DNA from: UBA817 sp049889215
Lineage (GTDB): Bacteria > Margulisbacteria > Marinamargulisbacteria > UBA817
Assembly (NCBI GenBank): GCA_049889215.1
Contig: JBMHDV010000005.1
Coordinates: 1-64,000, forward strand
Length of the DNA: 64,000 nt
Reading direction: 5' to 3'
Shown here: one piece after another, positions 36,363-43,926 of the stretch
Numbering within the stretch: the stretch's first letter is position 1
How the letters are laid out: the number at the start of each line of letters is the position of its first letter
Translations under genes and position numbers: made by a program
Notes under the pieces: generated by a model
The model's input: the letters and a program-made list of their open reading frames with translations, nothing else
What the model was told of the DNA's origin: nothing
Database searches by the model: none

Positions 36363-37517
36363 TTAATCTGTTGGACGCTTTTCTTTAGCGCGTTCATTAA
36401 GTACAATATCCAGATACTCTTCAACATCTGATTGAAAGGACGGTTTAACAAACGCTATTATACGGCGATCTGGATGCCTTTCAATCTCCGAAATAATTGT
36501 CCTTGCCATTCCTTTTAACCTATGAATGGTGAAGATTTCTATCTCTTCGGGACCTGCAAATACATGGTGATTATCACCACTACCTCCACAACGAAGGGTA
36601 TCTTCAGTAGGCCGCTTAAACGCATTCACTAGATCTTGCTTCAGATCTTTAGGCATCTCATGTGGACAGATTTCTATTAGAATTTCAAAAAATTCTCTCA
36701 CTGCCTTTCTATCACTTTTTAGGAGATACTGCTGCAGCCCTTTAAATTCATACCTATCTAATAAATGTGGTGAATCGTTGCTTTCTTCTAAATTTTTTAA
36801 TAATTTTAAAAAATTCTTTATCGGTTGGGCTGGGTTTTTATTTATTTCTTGATCAATTTTTCCCCGAATGCCTACCTCACTTTCATGTAAATAGCTATAA
36901 AATATACTTCCAAGTTCAATTTCTATTTCGAATAACATTTTCTCAAAGCTTGGATCTGACAATTGTTTTCCTTGCAGAAAAACAACCTTATGATGGACAA
37001 CAAAAGCATTTAAGGCGCATTTACTTGCCTTACATATTATATCTCGATGGTAATCACTTGTTTTATCTGGGTGTTCCGATAACAATAACCCGTTGGTTTT
37101 GGCGCAAAATTCGTGCAAGCTGTCTATTCTTTTAGTAACCTCCTCATGTGAGAGGTTGCATTCAACAAAATCTAATTTTCCAAAAAAATCACCTTTCTCT
37201 ACATCGCTACTTATTTTCATTGCTCTGATATTAGAGGCAGAGCCTGGAAGACTTGGCCTTGTTAGAATCCCCGTTCCTATTATATCTGTAACGCTACTTG
37301 CTCTCATTGCTCTGATATTAGAGGCAGATTCTGGAAGACTTGGCCTTGTTAGAATCCCCGTTCCTATTATATCTGTAACGCTACTTACTCTCATTGCTCT
37401 GATATTAGAGGCAGAGCCTGGAAGACTTGGGGTCCTTTGAATAGACCCACTTCTCATCAATTTACCTGCTGTAGGTAATATAGGTCTAACACCGCTTAAA
37501 CGAATCATATTGATCAA
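36363..37517 (-). CDS. Orphan protein, 384 residues, with 29-residue N-terminal repeats
   Basis: Family not recognised. Residues about 27-100 hold two full and one partial copy of a 29-residue repeat (RPSLPGSASNIRAM, then RASSVTDIIGTGILT). The remaining ~280 residues are helical and charged, without signal peptide or membrane helix. GGGAG 9 nt before the ATG. Its stop lies 4 nt beyond the functional GNAT promoter copy, and a second, relic copy of that promoter lies 55 nt upstream of its start, in an orientation able to drive it. A/T-rich relative to the operon next door. Confidence 0.6.
   Translation of the reverse strand: MINMIRLSGVRPILPTAGKLMRSGSIQRTPSLPGSASNIRAMRVSSVTDIIGTGILTRPSLPESASNIRAMRASSVTDIIGTGILTRPSLPGSASNIRAMKISSDVEKGDFFGKLDFVECNLSHEEVTKRIDSLHEFCAKTNGLLLSEHPDKTSDYHRDIICKASKCALNAFVVHHKVVFLQGKQLSDPSFEKMLFEIEIELGSIFYSYLHESEVGIRGKIDQEINKNPAQPIKNFLKLLKNLEESNDSPHLLDRYEFKGLQQYLLKSDRKAVREFFEILIEICPHEMPKDLKQDLVNAFKRPTEDTLRCGGSGDNHHVFAGPEEIEIFTIHRLKGMARTIISEIERHPDRRIIAFVKPSFQSDVEEYLDIVLNERAKEKRPTD
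37205..37431 (-). repeat. 87-bp tandem repeats
   Basis: Units start at 37221, 37308 and 37395 (tgctctgatattagaggcag), an exact 87-nt period, nearly identical at DNA level; the third is partial. They encode the 29-residue repeats of the orphan gene. Confidence 0.85.
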
Positions 37518-37572
37518 CTCCCTCTATAAATATATATTTCAATATTATAATAACATTAAATTTAATTAACTA

Positions 37573-37699
37573 TTTGATTATCCAGGCCCAAACATCTGAT
37601 TGGCGTTGGGCCAATGCGCTAAAGTCAGCCGTTGTTATGGAAAGAATTGTAATTGCCATTCCGATATTTTAAAACCAAATGACCGCTGAACCAAGGGGC
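37573..37699 (-). pseudogene. Gene-end duplication, copy B (relic GNAT 5' end and promoter)
   Basis: Reads MAITILSITTADFSALAQ, then RQSDVWAW, then leaves frame through a 1-nt deletion, against MAINIHPITTADFSALAQ in the intact gene. The promoter hexamers TTGGTT and TAAAAT are kept with the same spacing. Most differences are non-synonymous, as expected for a non-coding relic. It points at the orphan gene 36363-37517. Confidence 0.85.
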
Positions 37700-37734
37700 A
37701 AACACCATCATACTTAAAATAATACCCTTTTGAT

Positions 37735-38313
37735 TCAGTGTGGATTAAAAATTAAAAAACGACCAAAAGAATTTAAAAATTTCATGTAAGAATAATTAAA
37801 AAAACGACTCTGAAGGTAAGCGTCATCGATCAAAGTGTCATTTAAAACAATCCTATTTTCTGAATCACCACCTTGCAATATTGAAATGGCTTGAATATTG
37901 GATTTATGTAGGTTGCAGTTAAAAGAGAACTGCCGATTATTGGCAAGATTAAAGTTAAATGTGAAATTACCAGTCAACTTAAGAGCATCACCTTTTTCTG
38001 TGCGTTTAATTGACAACTGATCAATATTTGATGTCATGGTGACTTTCAGTGATGGCAGGGCATTGGGAACAACATAATATAAACGATGGTAACGAATAAC
38101 AACACCATCTATTTTGTGCCTAGCAAATGAAATAACAGTCTCTAAATCTAGATTATTTAACGGCAACTTTTGACCGCGGTTATTGGCTTGCTCAAAAAGT
38201 AATTTAAGACGTTCAATCTTTCGGTCCTTTTCTAAATTCATATCTTGTAAAACACCAAGCAATGTCTGAGGTTGTGGAAATGCCCGTGGATTTATTGGTA
38301 TAACTTTTTTCAT
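37735..38313 (-). CDS. Orphan protein, 192 residues
   Basis: Not recognised. AAGGGG 5 nt before the ATG. The N-terminal half is helical and charged; the C-terminal half is beta-rich (LKLTGNFTFNFNL, then FSFNCNLHKSNIQAISI). No signal peptide. The layout of the second half loosely recalls the next protein (38360-38884: VTATVTI, then YRVALQFANHHITSVS), so the two may be distant paralogues, but this is weak. Confidence 0.55.
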   Translation of the reverse strand: MKKVIPINPRAFPQPQTLLGVLQDMNLEKDRKIERLKLLFEQANNRGQKLPLNNLDLETVISFARHKIDGVVIRYHRLYYVVPNALPSLKVTMTSNIDQLSIKRTEKGDALKLTGNFTFNFNLANNRQFSFNCNLHKSNIQAISILQGGDSENRIVLNDTLIDDAYLQSRFFNYSYMKFLNSFGRFLIFNPH

Positions 38314-38359
38314 TAATACCCCTTATTTTAAGTGAATTGAAATTAGTTTAAATACAATA

Positions 38360-38884
38360 TCATAAAATTCGACTTTTCGCACTGATCAACACTGCGATTA
38401 AAACAACAGCCAGGGCTTTAACAGGAAAGCTGGATAGGCACTTTGCCACAGTGCTACCCATATAACCCCACCAAAACTGTCGCACCAAAAAGTGGTGAAC
38501 GGCATGTGCTGCTGGCTTGCCCACCAAATTGGCGGCTTTAAGTTGCTGATTAAACCAACTGTTTTTACTGGAAACGCTGGTAATGTGATGATTGGCAAAC
38601 TGCAAGGCAACTCGGTATGGTTTGTGGTTGATGGTAACGGTGGCTGTCACCGGCCCGTTAATTACCATCCGATGACCATATGGATTTAGGGGTAATTCTG
38701 CAGTCACTGCGTAGCCGCTGGCCCATTCATACCGATACGCATTGGTTTTTTGAGTTAAATTTAATTCACTCCCCCGTTGACTCAGGTAACGGCCACCCTG
38801 CCCATTCTTTTTAAATGTGCCTTCGTGAATTTGGCTCAGACCAACGGATAACGATGTTGTGCGCTTAAGTGGGAAACCAATCAT
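38360..38884 (-). CDS. Orphan protein with C-terminal membrane helix
   Basis: 174 residues. A beta-rich central part (GPVTATVTINHKPYRVALQF) is followed by a histidine-rich stretch (AAHAVHHFLVRQFWWGYM) and a C-terminal hydrophobic helix (VKALAVVLIAVLI), a tail-anchor-like layout. No ribosome-binding site; a promoter lies just upstream. It probably heads a unit with the 192-residue gene, 46 nt downstream. Not recognised. Confidence 0.55.
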   Translation of the reverse strand: MIGFPLKRTTSLSVGLSQIHEGTFKKNGQGGRYLSQRGSELNLTQKTNAYRYEWASGYAVTAELPLNPYGHRMVINGPVTATVTINHKPYRVALQFANHHITSVSSKNSWFNQQLKAANLVGKPAAHAVHHFLVRQFWWGYMGSTVAKCLSSFPVKALAVVLIAVLISAKSRIL

Positions 38885-38896
38885 GGGAATATTTTA

Positions 38897-38924
38897 ATAG
38901 TACCAAGATGCTTCTATATGTCAA
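38897..38924 (-). promoter_or_regulatory. Promoter of the 38360-38884 gene
   Basis: Minus strand: perfect TTGACA (38919-38924), 16-bp spacer, TACTAT (38897-38902), then 12 nt to the ATG, predicting a leader of about five nucleotides. An alternative -10, TAAAAT, stands 6 nt before the ATG. Confidence 0.6.
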
Positions 38925-38949
38925 TCATCCAACAGATTCGGTCGAATGA

Positions 38950-38978
38950 TTGCAAAATCAATGTTTTTTAGGTAGCAT
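38950..38978 (+). promoter_or_regulatory. Promoter of hisI, leaderless
   Basis: TTGCAA (38950-38955), 17-bp spacer, TAGCAT (38973-38978), then 7 nt to the hisI ATG. No ribosome-binding site. Confidence 0.5.
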
Positions 38979-38985
38979 CATTAAC

Positions 38986-39456
38986 ATGATTGAATTTGAA
39001 CCACGCACATCGATTGAACAAGTTGAAGAAACCGGCAGTTTTGCTCCTAAATTCGACGAACATGGCTTAATCCCAGTAATAACAACGGATTACACATCTG
39101 GTGAAGTCCTAATGCAAGGGTACATGAATCGTGACGCATTGCGTCAAACCATTCAGTTGGGTGAAGCCGTTTATTTTTCACGAAGTCGCCAAGTCATTTG
39201 GCACAAAGGAAAGACCAGTGGCTTGGTCCAAAAAATCAAAGAAATTCGCATAGACGATGACCAAGACTGCATTTGGTTGCGTGTGGATGTTCAAGGTGGT
39301 GCCAGTTGCCACGTTGGGTACCGGTCTTGTTTTTATCGCTCCATTCCTTTTGGTGACGAACAAGCATCCAAGATTGAGCTCTCTTTTACTGAATCTGAAA
39401 AGGTATTTGATCCAACCGAGGTGTATGGTGATGCACCAAATCCAACCCAATTGTAA
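38986..39456 (+). CDS. hisI: Phosphoribosyl-AMP cyclohydrolase
   Basis: Third step of histidine synthesis. Motifs: EVLMQGYMNRDAL near residue 42, YFSRSRQVIWHKGKTSG near 63, a metal-site DDDQDC (usually DCDxD) and SCHVGYRSCFY near 110. 156 residues from ATG 38986, somewhat longer than the ~110-130 of stand-alone forms because of an N-terminal extension; there is no fused HisE domain. No other his gene is nearby. An open frame reaching back to 38950 lacks support. Confidence 0.9.
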   Translation: MIEFEPRTSIEQVEETGSFAPKFDEHGLIPVITTDYTSGEVLMQGYMNRDALRQTIQLGEAVYFSRSRQVIWHKGKTSGLVQKIKEIRIDDDQDCIWLRVDVQGGASCHVGYRSCFYRSIPFGDEQASKIELSFTESEKVFDPTEVYGDAPNPTQL

Positions 39457-39466
39457 TTTTTTTTGA

Positions 39467-39472
39467 TACAAT
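39467..39472 (+). promoter_or_regulatory. -10 element for the 39479 gene, leaderless
   Basis: TACAAT, 6 nt before the ATG. It forms the right arm of an inverted repeat (CAATTGTA at 39448, TACAATTG at 39467) whose left arm covers the hisI stop codon. Confidence 0.4.
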
Positions 39473-39478
39473 TGTTTC

Positions 39479-39910
39479 ATGTTCTTATTTTTTTTACAGG
39501 CAATTGTTAGCTGGTTTTTAGTTGGGCTTATTTGGATGGTGCAATTGGTGCATTACCCGTCCTTTCGTTTTTACAGTTCACCAACACAAACAGCGCATCA
39601 ATTTCATCAACAACGAATTTCGCTGATTGTGGTACCAATGATGCTCATTGAACTTACTACGGCCGTGGCATTGCCCATCCGTGATTGGCCGGCCTTTCAG
39701 TCATTGCACTTGGCCAATTTGGGGCTTTTGGCCGTTATATGGTTGATCACCTTTTTATTTATGGTGCCATTGCACCGCCAGTTGCTTATATCGTCGTCCG
39801 ATACTGTTATTCAACAATTGGTGCGATTCAATTGGATTCGGACCCTGGCCTGGACCATTAAGGCCATTTTATGGGGAGGCATCATATGGCACATCATCTC
39901 AATCAGTTAA
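39479..39910 (+). CDS. Four-helix integral membrane protein
   Basis: 143 residues, four hydrophobic helices (about 2-22, 48-66, 76-94, 120-140) with a conserved-looking VQLVHYPSF and FHQQRISLIVVPMMLIE. I do not know a function; I recall similar proteins beside cryptochrome genes in other bacteria, but cannot verify this here. Overlaps the PNPOx-like gene by 25 nt. Confidence 0.6.
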   Translation: MFLFFLQAIVSWFLVGLIWMVQLVHYPSFRFYSSPTQTAHQFHQQRISLIVVPMMLIELTTAVALPIRDWPAFQSLHLANLGLLAVIWLITFLFMVPLHRQLLISSSDTVIQQLVRFNWIRTLAWTIKAILWGGIIWHIISIS

Positions 39911-40515
39911 ATCAAGGCGATATTCAATCACCAGACGACCTCTTCTCGTTCGCAATGAACGAACTCAAGCTTGGGGTAAAAGCATCCAAGCACCCCTTCC
40001 ATTTATGCACGATTGCAACGGTGGATGCACTTAACCAGCCACATGCCAGGACCGTGGTATCCCGTGGTATTGCACCACCTTACACGCAATTGAGGGTGCA
40101 CAGTGATCAACGCTCATTAAAAAACGAACATATTCAACTAAATCCTACGGTTAGTGTGCTGTATTATTCGCAACCACAAAAACTGCAAGTCCGTTTTACA
40201 GGGATCGCCAGCATTGTCACGGCTGGCAATGATCATAAGCAATATTTTAATGATTCTTCCCAACATGCCAAACTGTGTTATGGGTACCCCACCGCACCCG
40301 GCACCCCCATTACCGAATCAACCAAAGAAGCCTTGCACCCCAACATTACGGTTGCCAACTTGGCCGATGTGCAAGCCACGGCCCAAACCAATTTTTCGGC
40401 CATCATGATCAACTTAACTCAGGTGGATGTCCTATGGCTATGCAATCAAGGGCATGTGCGTATTGCTGGCAATTGTGAGGATGATGCCTGGCAACTGCAG
40501 TACGTGGTTGCTTGA
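39886..40515 (+). CDS. Pyridoxamine 5'-phosphate oxidase-family flavoprotein
   Basis: 209 residues from ATG 39886, 7 nt after GGGGAGG; a frame start at 39871 is less likely. FMN-binding split-barrel features: HPFHLCTIATVDALNQPHARTVVSRG near residue 40, LRVHSDQRSLKNEHIQLNP near 70 and VRFTGIASI near 105. It lacks the full PdxH C-terminal signature, so it belongs to the wider PNPOx-like group (Alr4036-type) and need not make pyridoxal phosphate. Encoded between a membrane protein and the cryptochrome genes. Confidence 0.8.
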   Translation: MAHHLNQLNQGDIQSPDDLFSFAMNELKLGVKASKHPFHLCTIATVDALNQPHARTVVSRGIAPPYTQLRVHSDQRSLKNEHIQLNPTVSVLYYSQPQKLQVRFTGIASIVTAGNDHKQYFNDSSQHAKLCYGYPTAPGTPITESTKEALHPNITVANLADVQATAQTNFSAIMINLTQVDVLWLCNQGHVRIAGNCEDDAWQLQYVVA

Positions 40516-40537
40516 GCCCAATTAAATTCGGTATAAT
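40508..40537 (+). promoter_or_regulatory. Promoter of the 40577 gene
   Basis: TTGCTT (40508-40513), 18-bp spacer, TATAAT (40532-40537), followed by a ~35-nt leader containing GGAGG before the ATG. Confidence 0.5.
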
Positions 40538-40576
40538 AGAGTACGCTTTCCCCAAAATCTATTACTGGAGGTCTTC

Positions 40577-40909
40577 ATGTCACCTGAAACCGTGTTACTC
40601 GCATTAAAAATCATTTTGGTGTCATCCATATTTTTTGTTTGGGTGGTTCGCTACCAAAACATCATTAAAGAGTTTGCTGAATACAATTTACCCAATTGGT
40701 TACGCGATTTTATTGGCATCATAAAAATCACATTTTGTGGGGTATTAATTTCTGGCAATGCTGAATTAACGGCACTGGCCGTGGGTGGTATGGCCGTCTT
40801 AATGCTTGCTGCATTCTTAACGCACATTAAATTCAAACACAACGTTGTTCAAATGGCGCCATCGTTAACGTTACTGATTATTTGTGGCGTTTTATTTTTA
40901 AATACTTAA
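40577..40909 (+). CDS. DoxX-like four-helix membrane protein
   Basis: 110 residues, four helices, with NLPNWLRDFIGIIKITFCGVLI in the middle as in DoxX-like proteins. CTGGAGGTC 5 nt before the ATG. Converges on the CryDASH gene with a 4-nt overlap at the stop codons. Function unknown. Confidence 0.7.
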   Translation: MSPETVLLALKIILVSSIFFVWVVRYQNIIKEFAEYNLPNWLRDFIGIIKITFCGVLISGNAELTALAVGGMAVLMLAAFLTHIKFKHNVVQMAPSLTLLIICGVLFLNT

Positions 40910-42159
40910 AATAGTTTCCCCTGCAACCAGTGGTTAACAAAGGCACCGGATGCATCGTAGCGCTTGGCTTGTTCAGGCACATTAAACACCCGGGGTTGGT
41001 TTGAATTTCCAACCCCGGCAATGTACATCCAATTGCCAATATTACTGGCCACATCGGCATCAATTAGATAATGCTCAAACGCCGCGGCACCCCAGCGCCA
41101 ATCCTGACCCAGGTCATGAATCAAATAACTGGCGACGTTTTGCCGACCACGATTGGACATGTAGCCGGTTTGTACCAATTCCAACATATTCGCATTCACA
41201 AAGGCATTCTCAGTGGTGCCAGTAATCCAGGCTTGGCATTTGGCATTATCCACCGGTGGACTGGCAATGCCAGGCTGTAAAAACCCGCCATGCTGATACC
41301 AGTGCTTATGATGTTTGGCACATTGATAATGAAAAAAGTCACGCCATAGCAGCTCAAAAAACAACCAGTATGTGCTGTCATTTTTTTGAACTTGTTTTTC
41401 GTACCGTTTAATTTCAGCATAAATACTACGTGCGGATACACAGCCATGGGCCAAGGCCATGGATAGTTTGGCGGAAACATGCCGGCCAATTAAGCGGTTG
41501 CGTGTTTTTTTGTAATGGGCAATCGCATTGGTCTGCCACATGTACTCATCCAAATGCTGCCAAGCGGCGGTTTCACCACCCCGCATGATGGGGTCTTGGT
41601 GCTGGGCGGCTGGCAATTGGGCCTGCGTGATGGTTGCTGGTATGTTTGCAAAGTTAAGATTTGTAGGGGCCTTATCAGGGGCGGCAACCTTGACTCGTTT
41701 TTCGACATGCTGACGAAATTTGGTAAACCCATTCGGCACCAATTCAGGTTGAATATCGTCCAATAACGTGGTGTCGTTCATCACAGTAACCTCGTGCCCG
41801 TGCGTATCACAAATGCGGGCAATGGCCTGCAATTCGTCTGCCTCATACTGGCCTGGAACAGCGTTGGTGATTAAGCGCATGGCCGGCAAATGCTGGGCCA
41901 AATGACTAACCACATCGGCCATTGTGCCAGCGGCAACACATAAATTACCGTGCAATTGCTGATTTAAATCGGTAAGTGCTTCCACCAAAAACTGTTCGCG
42001 ATGGCTGCCCATGCTGGCCCACCCACACCAGGGCCGTTCGTGGCGTTCCGTGTCCCACACCGCCACAGGCAATACCGGGTCGCCATGGGCCGCTGCCGCT
42101 ACCAAAGCTCGATTATCAATCACCCGTAAATTTTGGCGAAATAAGACGACTGAAATCAT
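40906..42159 (-). CDS. Cryptochrome DASH-type photolyase
   Basis: 417 residues. N-terminal antenna-binding fold (VVLFRQNLRVIDNRAL). The C-terminal FAD domain has LLWRDFFHYQ, GYMSNRGRQNVASYLIHDLGQDWRWGA (in two adjoining pieces), NIGNWMYIAGVGN and a VFNVPEQAKRYD tail; the SNRGRQN and GNW..AGVGN blocks and the PEQAKRYD ending mark the DASH group, which repairs cyclobutane dimers in single-stranded DNA and may sense blue light. ATG overlaps the stop of the PhrB-like gene by 4 nt: one operon. Confidence 0.9.
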   Translation of the reverse strand: MISVVLFRQNLRVIDNRALVAAAAHGDPVLPVAVWDTERHERPWCGWASMGSHREQFLVEALTDLNQQLHGNLCVAAGTMADVVSHLAQHLPAMRLITNAVPGQYEADELQAIARICDTHGHEVTVMNDTTLLDDIQPELVPNGFTKFRQHVEKRVKVAAPDKAPTNLNFANIPATITQAQLPAAQHQDPIMRGGETAAWQHLDEYMWQTNAIAHYKKTRNRLIGRHVSAKLSMALAHGCVSARSIYAEIKRYEKQVQKNDSTYWLFFELLWRDFFHYQCAKHHKHWYQHGGFLQPGIASPPVDNAKCQAWITGTTENAFVNANMLELVQTGYMSNRGRQNVASYLIHDLGQDWRWGAAAFEHYLIDADVASNIGNWMYIAGVGNSNQPRVFNVPEQAKRYDASGAFVNHWLQGKLF

Positions 42160-43625
42160 TGGCTCACCTTTGTAATGAAGGCATTGGCCGCCTTAAATAG
42201 CCGTGTTTTTTTATCGGCTGCCATTTTATCGCAGGTTTTAACGGCCAACCCCATGCGAGCATTTTTGGTAAAAAAGTCGCGATGCTTATCGATAAAGCGC
42301 CAATACAACCCATCGGCAATATCGCACCAATCACCCGTGCCATAATGGCTCATTTTTCGAATGTAGTTGGACCCACAAATATACGGTTTGGTTGCAAAAA
42401 TGCCGCCATCACTAAATTGGCTCATGCCAAACACATTGGGGCCCATGACCCAGTCACTGCTATCGGCATACATGCTCATAAACCAATCGTAGACATCCAT
42501 GGGCAGCAGTTCACACATCAACATGGTGGCCCCCAATACCATTAAGCGTTCAATGTGGTGGGTGTAGCCGGTTTTAAGCGCGGTTTTTATGGCATGGTCC
42601 ACCGGGTCGTGCCCTGTGGTTCCCGTCCACCACACCTCCCCCATCCGGCGGGTATGATTAAAAAAATTGGTGTCGTGTTGCTGAGCATCAAATTCACTGT
42701 AAATGCCATACACAAACTCGCGCCAACCAATCACTTGTCGAATAAAGCCTTCCAAACAATTAATTGGAACCGTGTCCTGGTGCTCGAGGGCTGACTGCAC
42801 GACCTCGTTGGGTGTTAATAAACCGATATTCAATAAAGGAGCGATGGCCGAATGGAACAACCACACATCCCGCTCGTCGATGGCATCCTCATAATCGCCG
42901 AATTGGTTAAAATAGCGGTCCAAGAAGTCCGTCCACCAGGCTAGCGCTGCAGAACGTGTCACTGGCAGCCATAAATCGCGGGCATCCCCCGGATGATCAC
43001 TAAACTCGTTATTCACCATATTAATGACGTCTGTAGTAATGGCGTCGTGCTCGGGCAATGTTCGGGTTGGAATCGTAACATTTTTGGGTAGTTTTTTACG
43101 GTTCATTGCATCAAAGCTGTACTGCCCGCCCACCGGCTTGCCATCCGCCATTAAAATGCCGGTTTGTTTTCGAATGCGTTCGTAATAGGTTTTCATGAAC
43201 GGTTTTTTAACTGTGCCCAAATAATCAGCAAAGGCTGTGGGTGATTGCAATAACATTGGGGTCCCACCTTCAACCAAGCGGACACCGGCTTGCTCAAGCT
43301 CAGTTGTAAGTACTTGATAAAATGCACGGTCCATAATATGAGGCACGTGAATGGTTGTTGTGTCAGGTGCCGCTGCCAATATGGTGGCTGAAAACGTGGC
43401 TGTGGCGGTTGGGTTATAGTTAATGTAGTGGACGGTAAACCCAGCAGCGATTAAATCATCGCGGTAATGACGCATGGCCGAAAAAAAGAAGGCGACTTTA
43501 ATTTTGTGGTGCTTAATGTTGCGGCACAATTCATGGTGTTCACACATGATGATGGGCTGTGTTTTATCGAGGTGAGAAAATGGGTAAAAGAGTTGATTTC
43601 CTAAAATTAATTGCTGGGTAGACAT
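42156..43625 (-). CDS. PhrB-like cryptochrome/photolyase-related protein, iron-sulfur ligands apparently lost
   Basis: 489 residues of the DPRP/FeS-BCP family (Agrobacterium PhrB relatives, 6-4 photolyases): starts LILGNQLFYPFSHL, has GWREFVYGIY near residue 300, MGPNVFGMSQFSDGGIFATKPYICGSNY split near 395-420, and LYWRFIDKHRDFF near 440. The usual YCxxC and ACPFN cysteines just before LYW.F are missing; here the sequence is SHYGTGDWCDIADGLYW. The 4Fe-4S cluster is therefore probably absent. First gene of the operon with CryDASH. Single-letter comparison is from memory of the family. Confidence 0.85.
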   Translation of the reverse strand: MSTQQLILGNQLFYPFSHLDKTQPIIMCEHHELCRNIKHHKIKVAFFFSAMRHYRDDLIAAGFTVHYINYNPTATATFSATILAAAPDTTTIHVPHIMDRAFYQVLTTELEQAGVRLVEGGTPMLLQSPTAFADYLGTVKKPFMKTYYERIRKQTGILMADGKPVGGQYSFDAMNRKKLPKNVTIPTRTLPEHDAITTDVINMVNNEFSDHPGDARDLWLPVTRSAALAWWTDFLDRYFNQFGDYEDAIDERDVWLFHSAIAPLLNIGLLTPNEVVQSALEHQDTVPINCLEGFIRQVIGWREFVYGIYSEFDAQQHDTNFFNHTRRMGEVWWTGTTGHDPVDHAIKTALKTGYTHHIERLMVLGATMLMCELLPMDVYDWFMSMYADSSDWVMGPNVFGMSQFSDGGIFATKPYICGSNYIRKMSHYGTGDWCDIADGLYWRFIDKHRDFFTKNARMGLAVKTCDKMAADKKTRLFKAANAFITKVSQ

Positions 43626-43661
43626 ACCATAAGTGTATCAAAAAAATATGATGAATCCTGC

Positions 43662-43690
43662 TTTACAAATTGACCAAGACCCCATATCAT
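43662..43690 (+). promoter_or_regulatory. Promoter of rpmB
   Basis: TTTACA (43662-43667), 17-bp spacer, TATCAT (43685-43690), then 8 nt to the ATG. No ribosome-binding site, so the message is leaderless or nearly so. Confidence 0.6.
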
Positions 43691-43698
43691 TGTGAATT

Positions 43699-43926
43699 AT
43701 GGCTAGACAAGATCAAATTACTAAAAGCAAAAAACGCGTTGCAAATAACGTGTCTCACTCCAACAGAAAAACAAAGCGTACGCAGGAAATCAACTTGCAA
43801 ACCAAGCGTTTTTTTATTGAAGAACAAAACCGATGGGTGAAGTTACGTGTCACAACTCGTTCCATTCGCAGCATCGCTAAAATGGGCATTTTAGCTTTTG
43901 CTAAAAAGCACGGCGTTAAGCTTTAA
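43699..43926 (+). CDS. rpmB: 50S ribosomal protein L28
   Basis: 75 residues. NNVSHSNRKTKRTQEINLQTKRFF (residues 16-39, read in two parts) and RVTTRSIRSIAKMGI match L28. The N-terminal zinc-type cysteines are absent (ARQDQITKSKK), the C- form. Its stop overlaps the stop of the convergent histidine kinase. rpmG is not adjacent. Confidence 0.92.
   Translation: MARQDQITKSKKRVANNVSHSNRKTKRTQEINLQTKRFFIEEQNRWVKLRVTTRSIRSIAKMGILAFAKKHGVKL

Noticed and set aside
38924..38952. Inverted repeat CAATCAT...ATGATTG between divergent genes near hisI
   Set aside because: Seven-base arms with a 17-nt loop overlapping promoter elements; too weak to call an operator.
39448..39474. Inverted repeat CAATTGTA/TACAATTG at the end of hisI as a terminator or operator
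   Set aside because: No GC-rich stem; the right arm is the -10 element of the next gene, and the symmetry may be chance in A/T-rich DNA.
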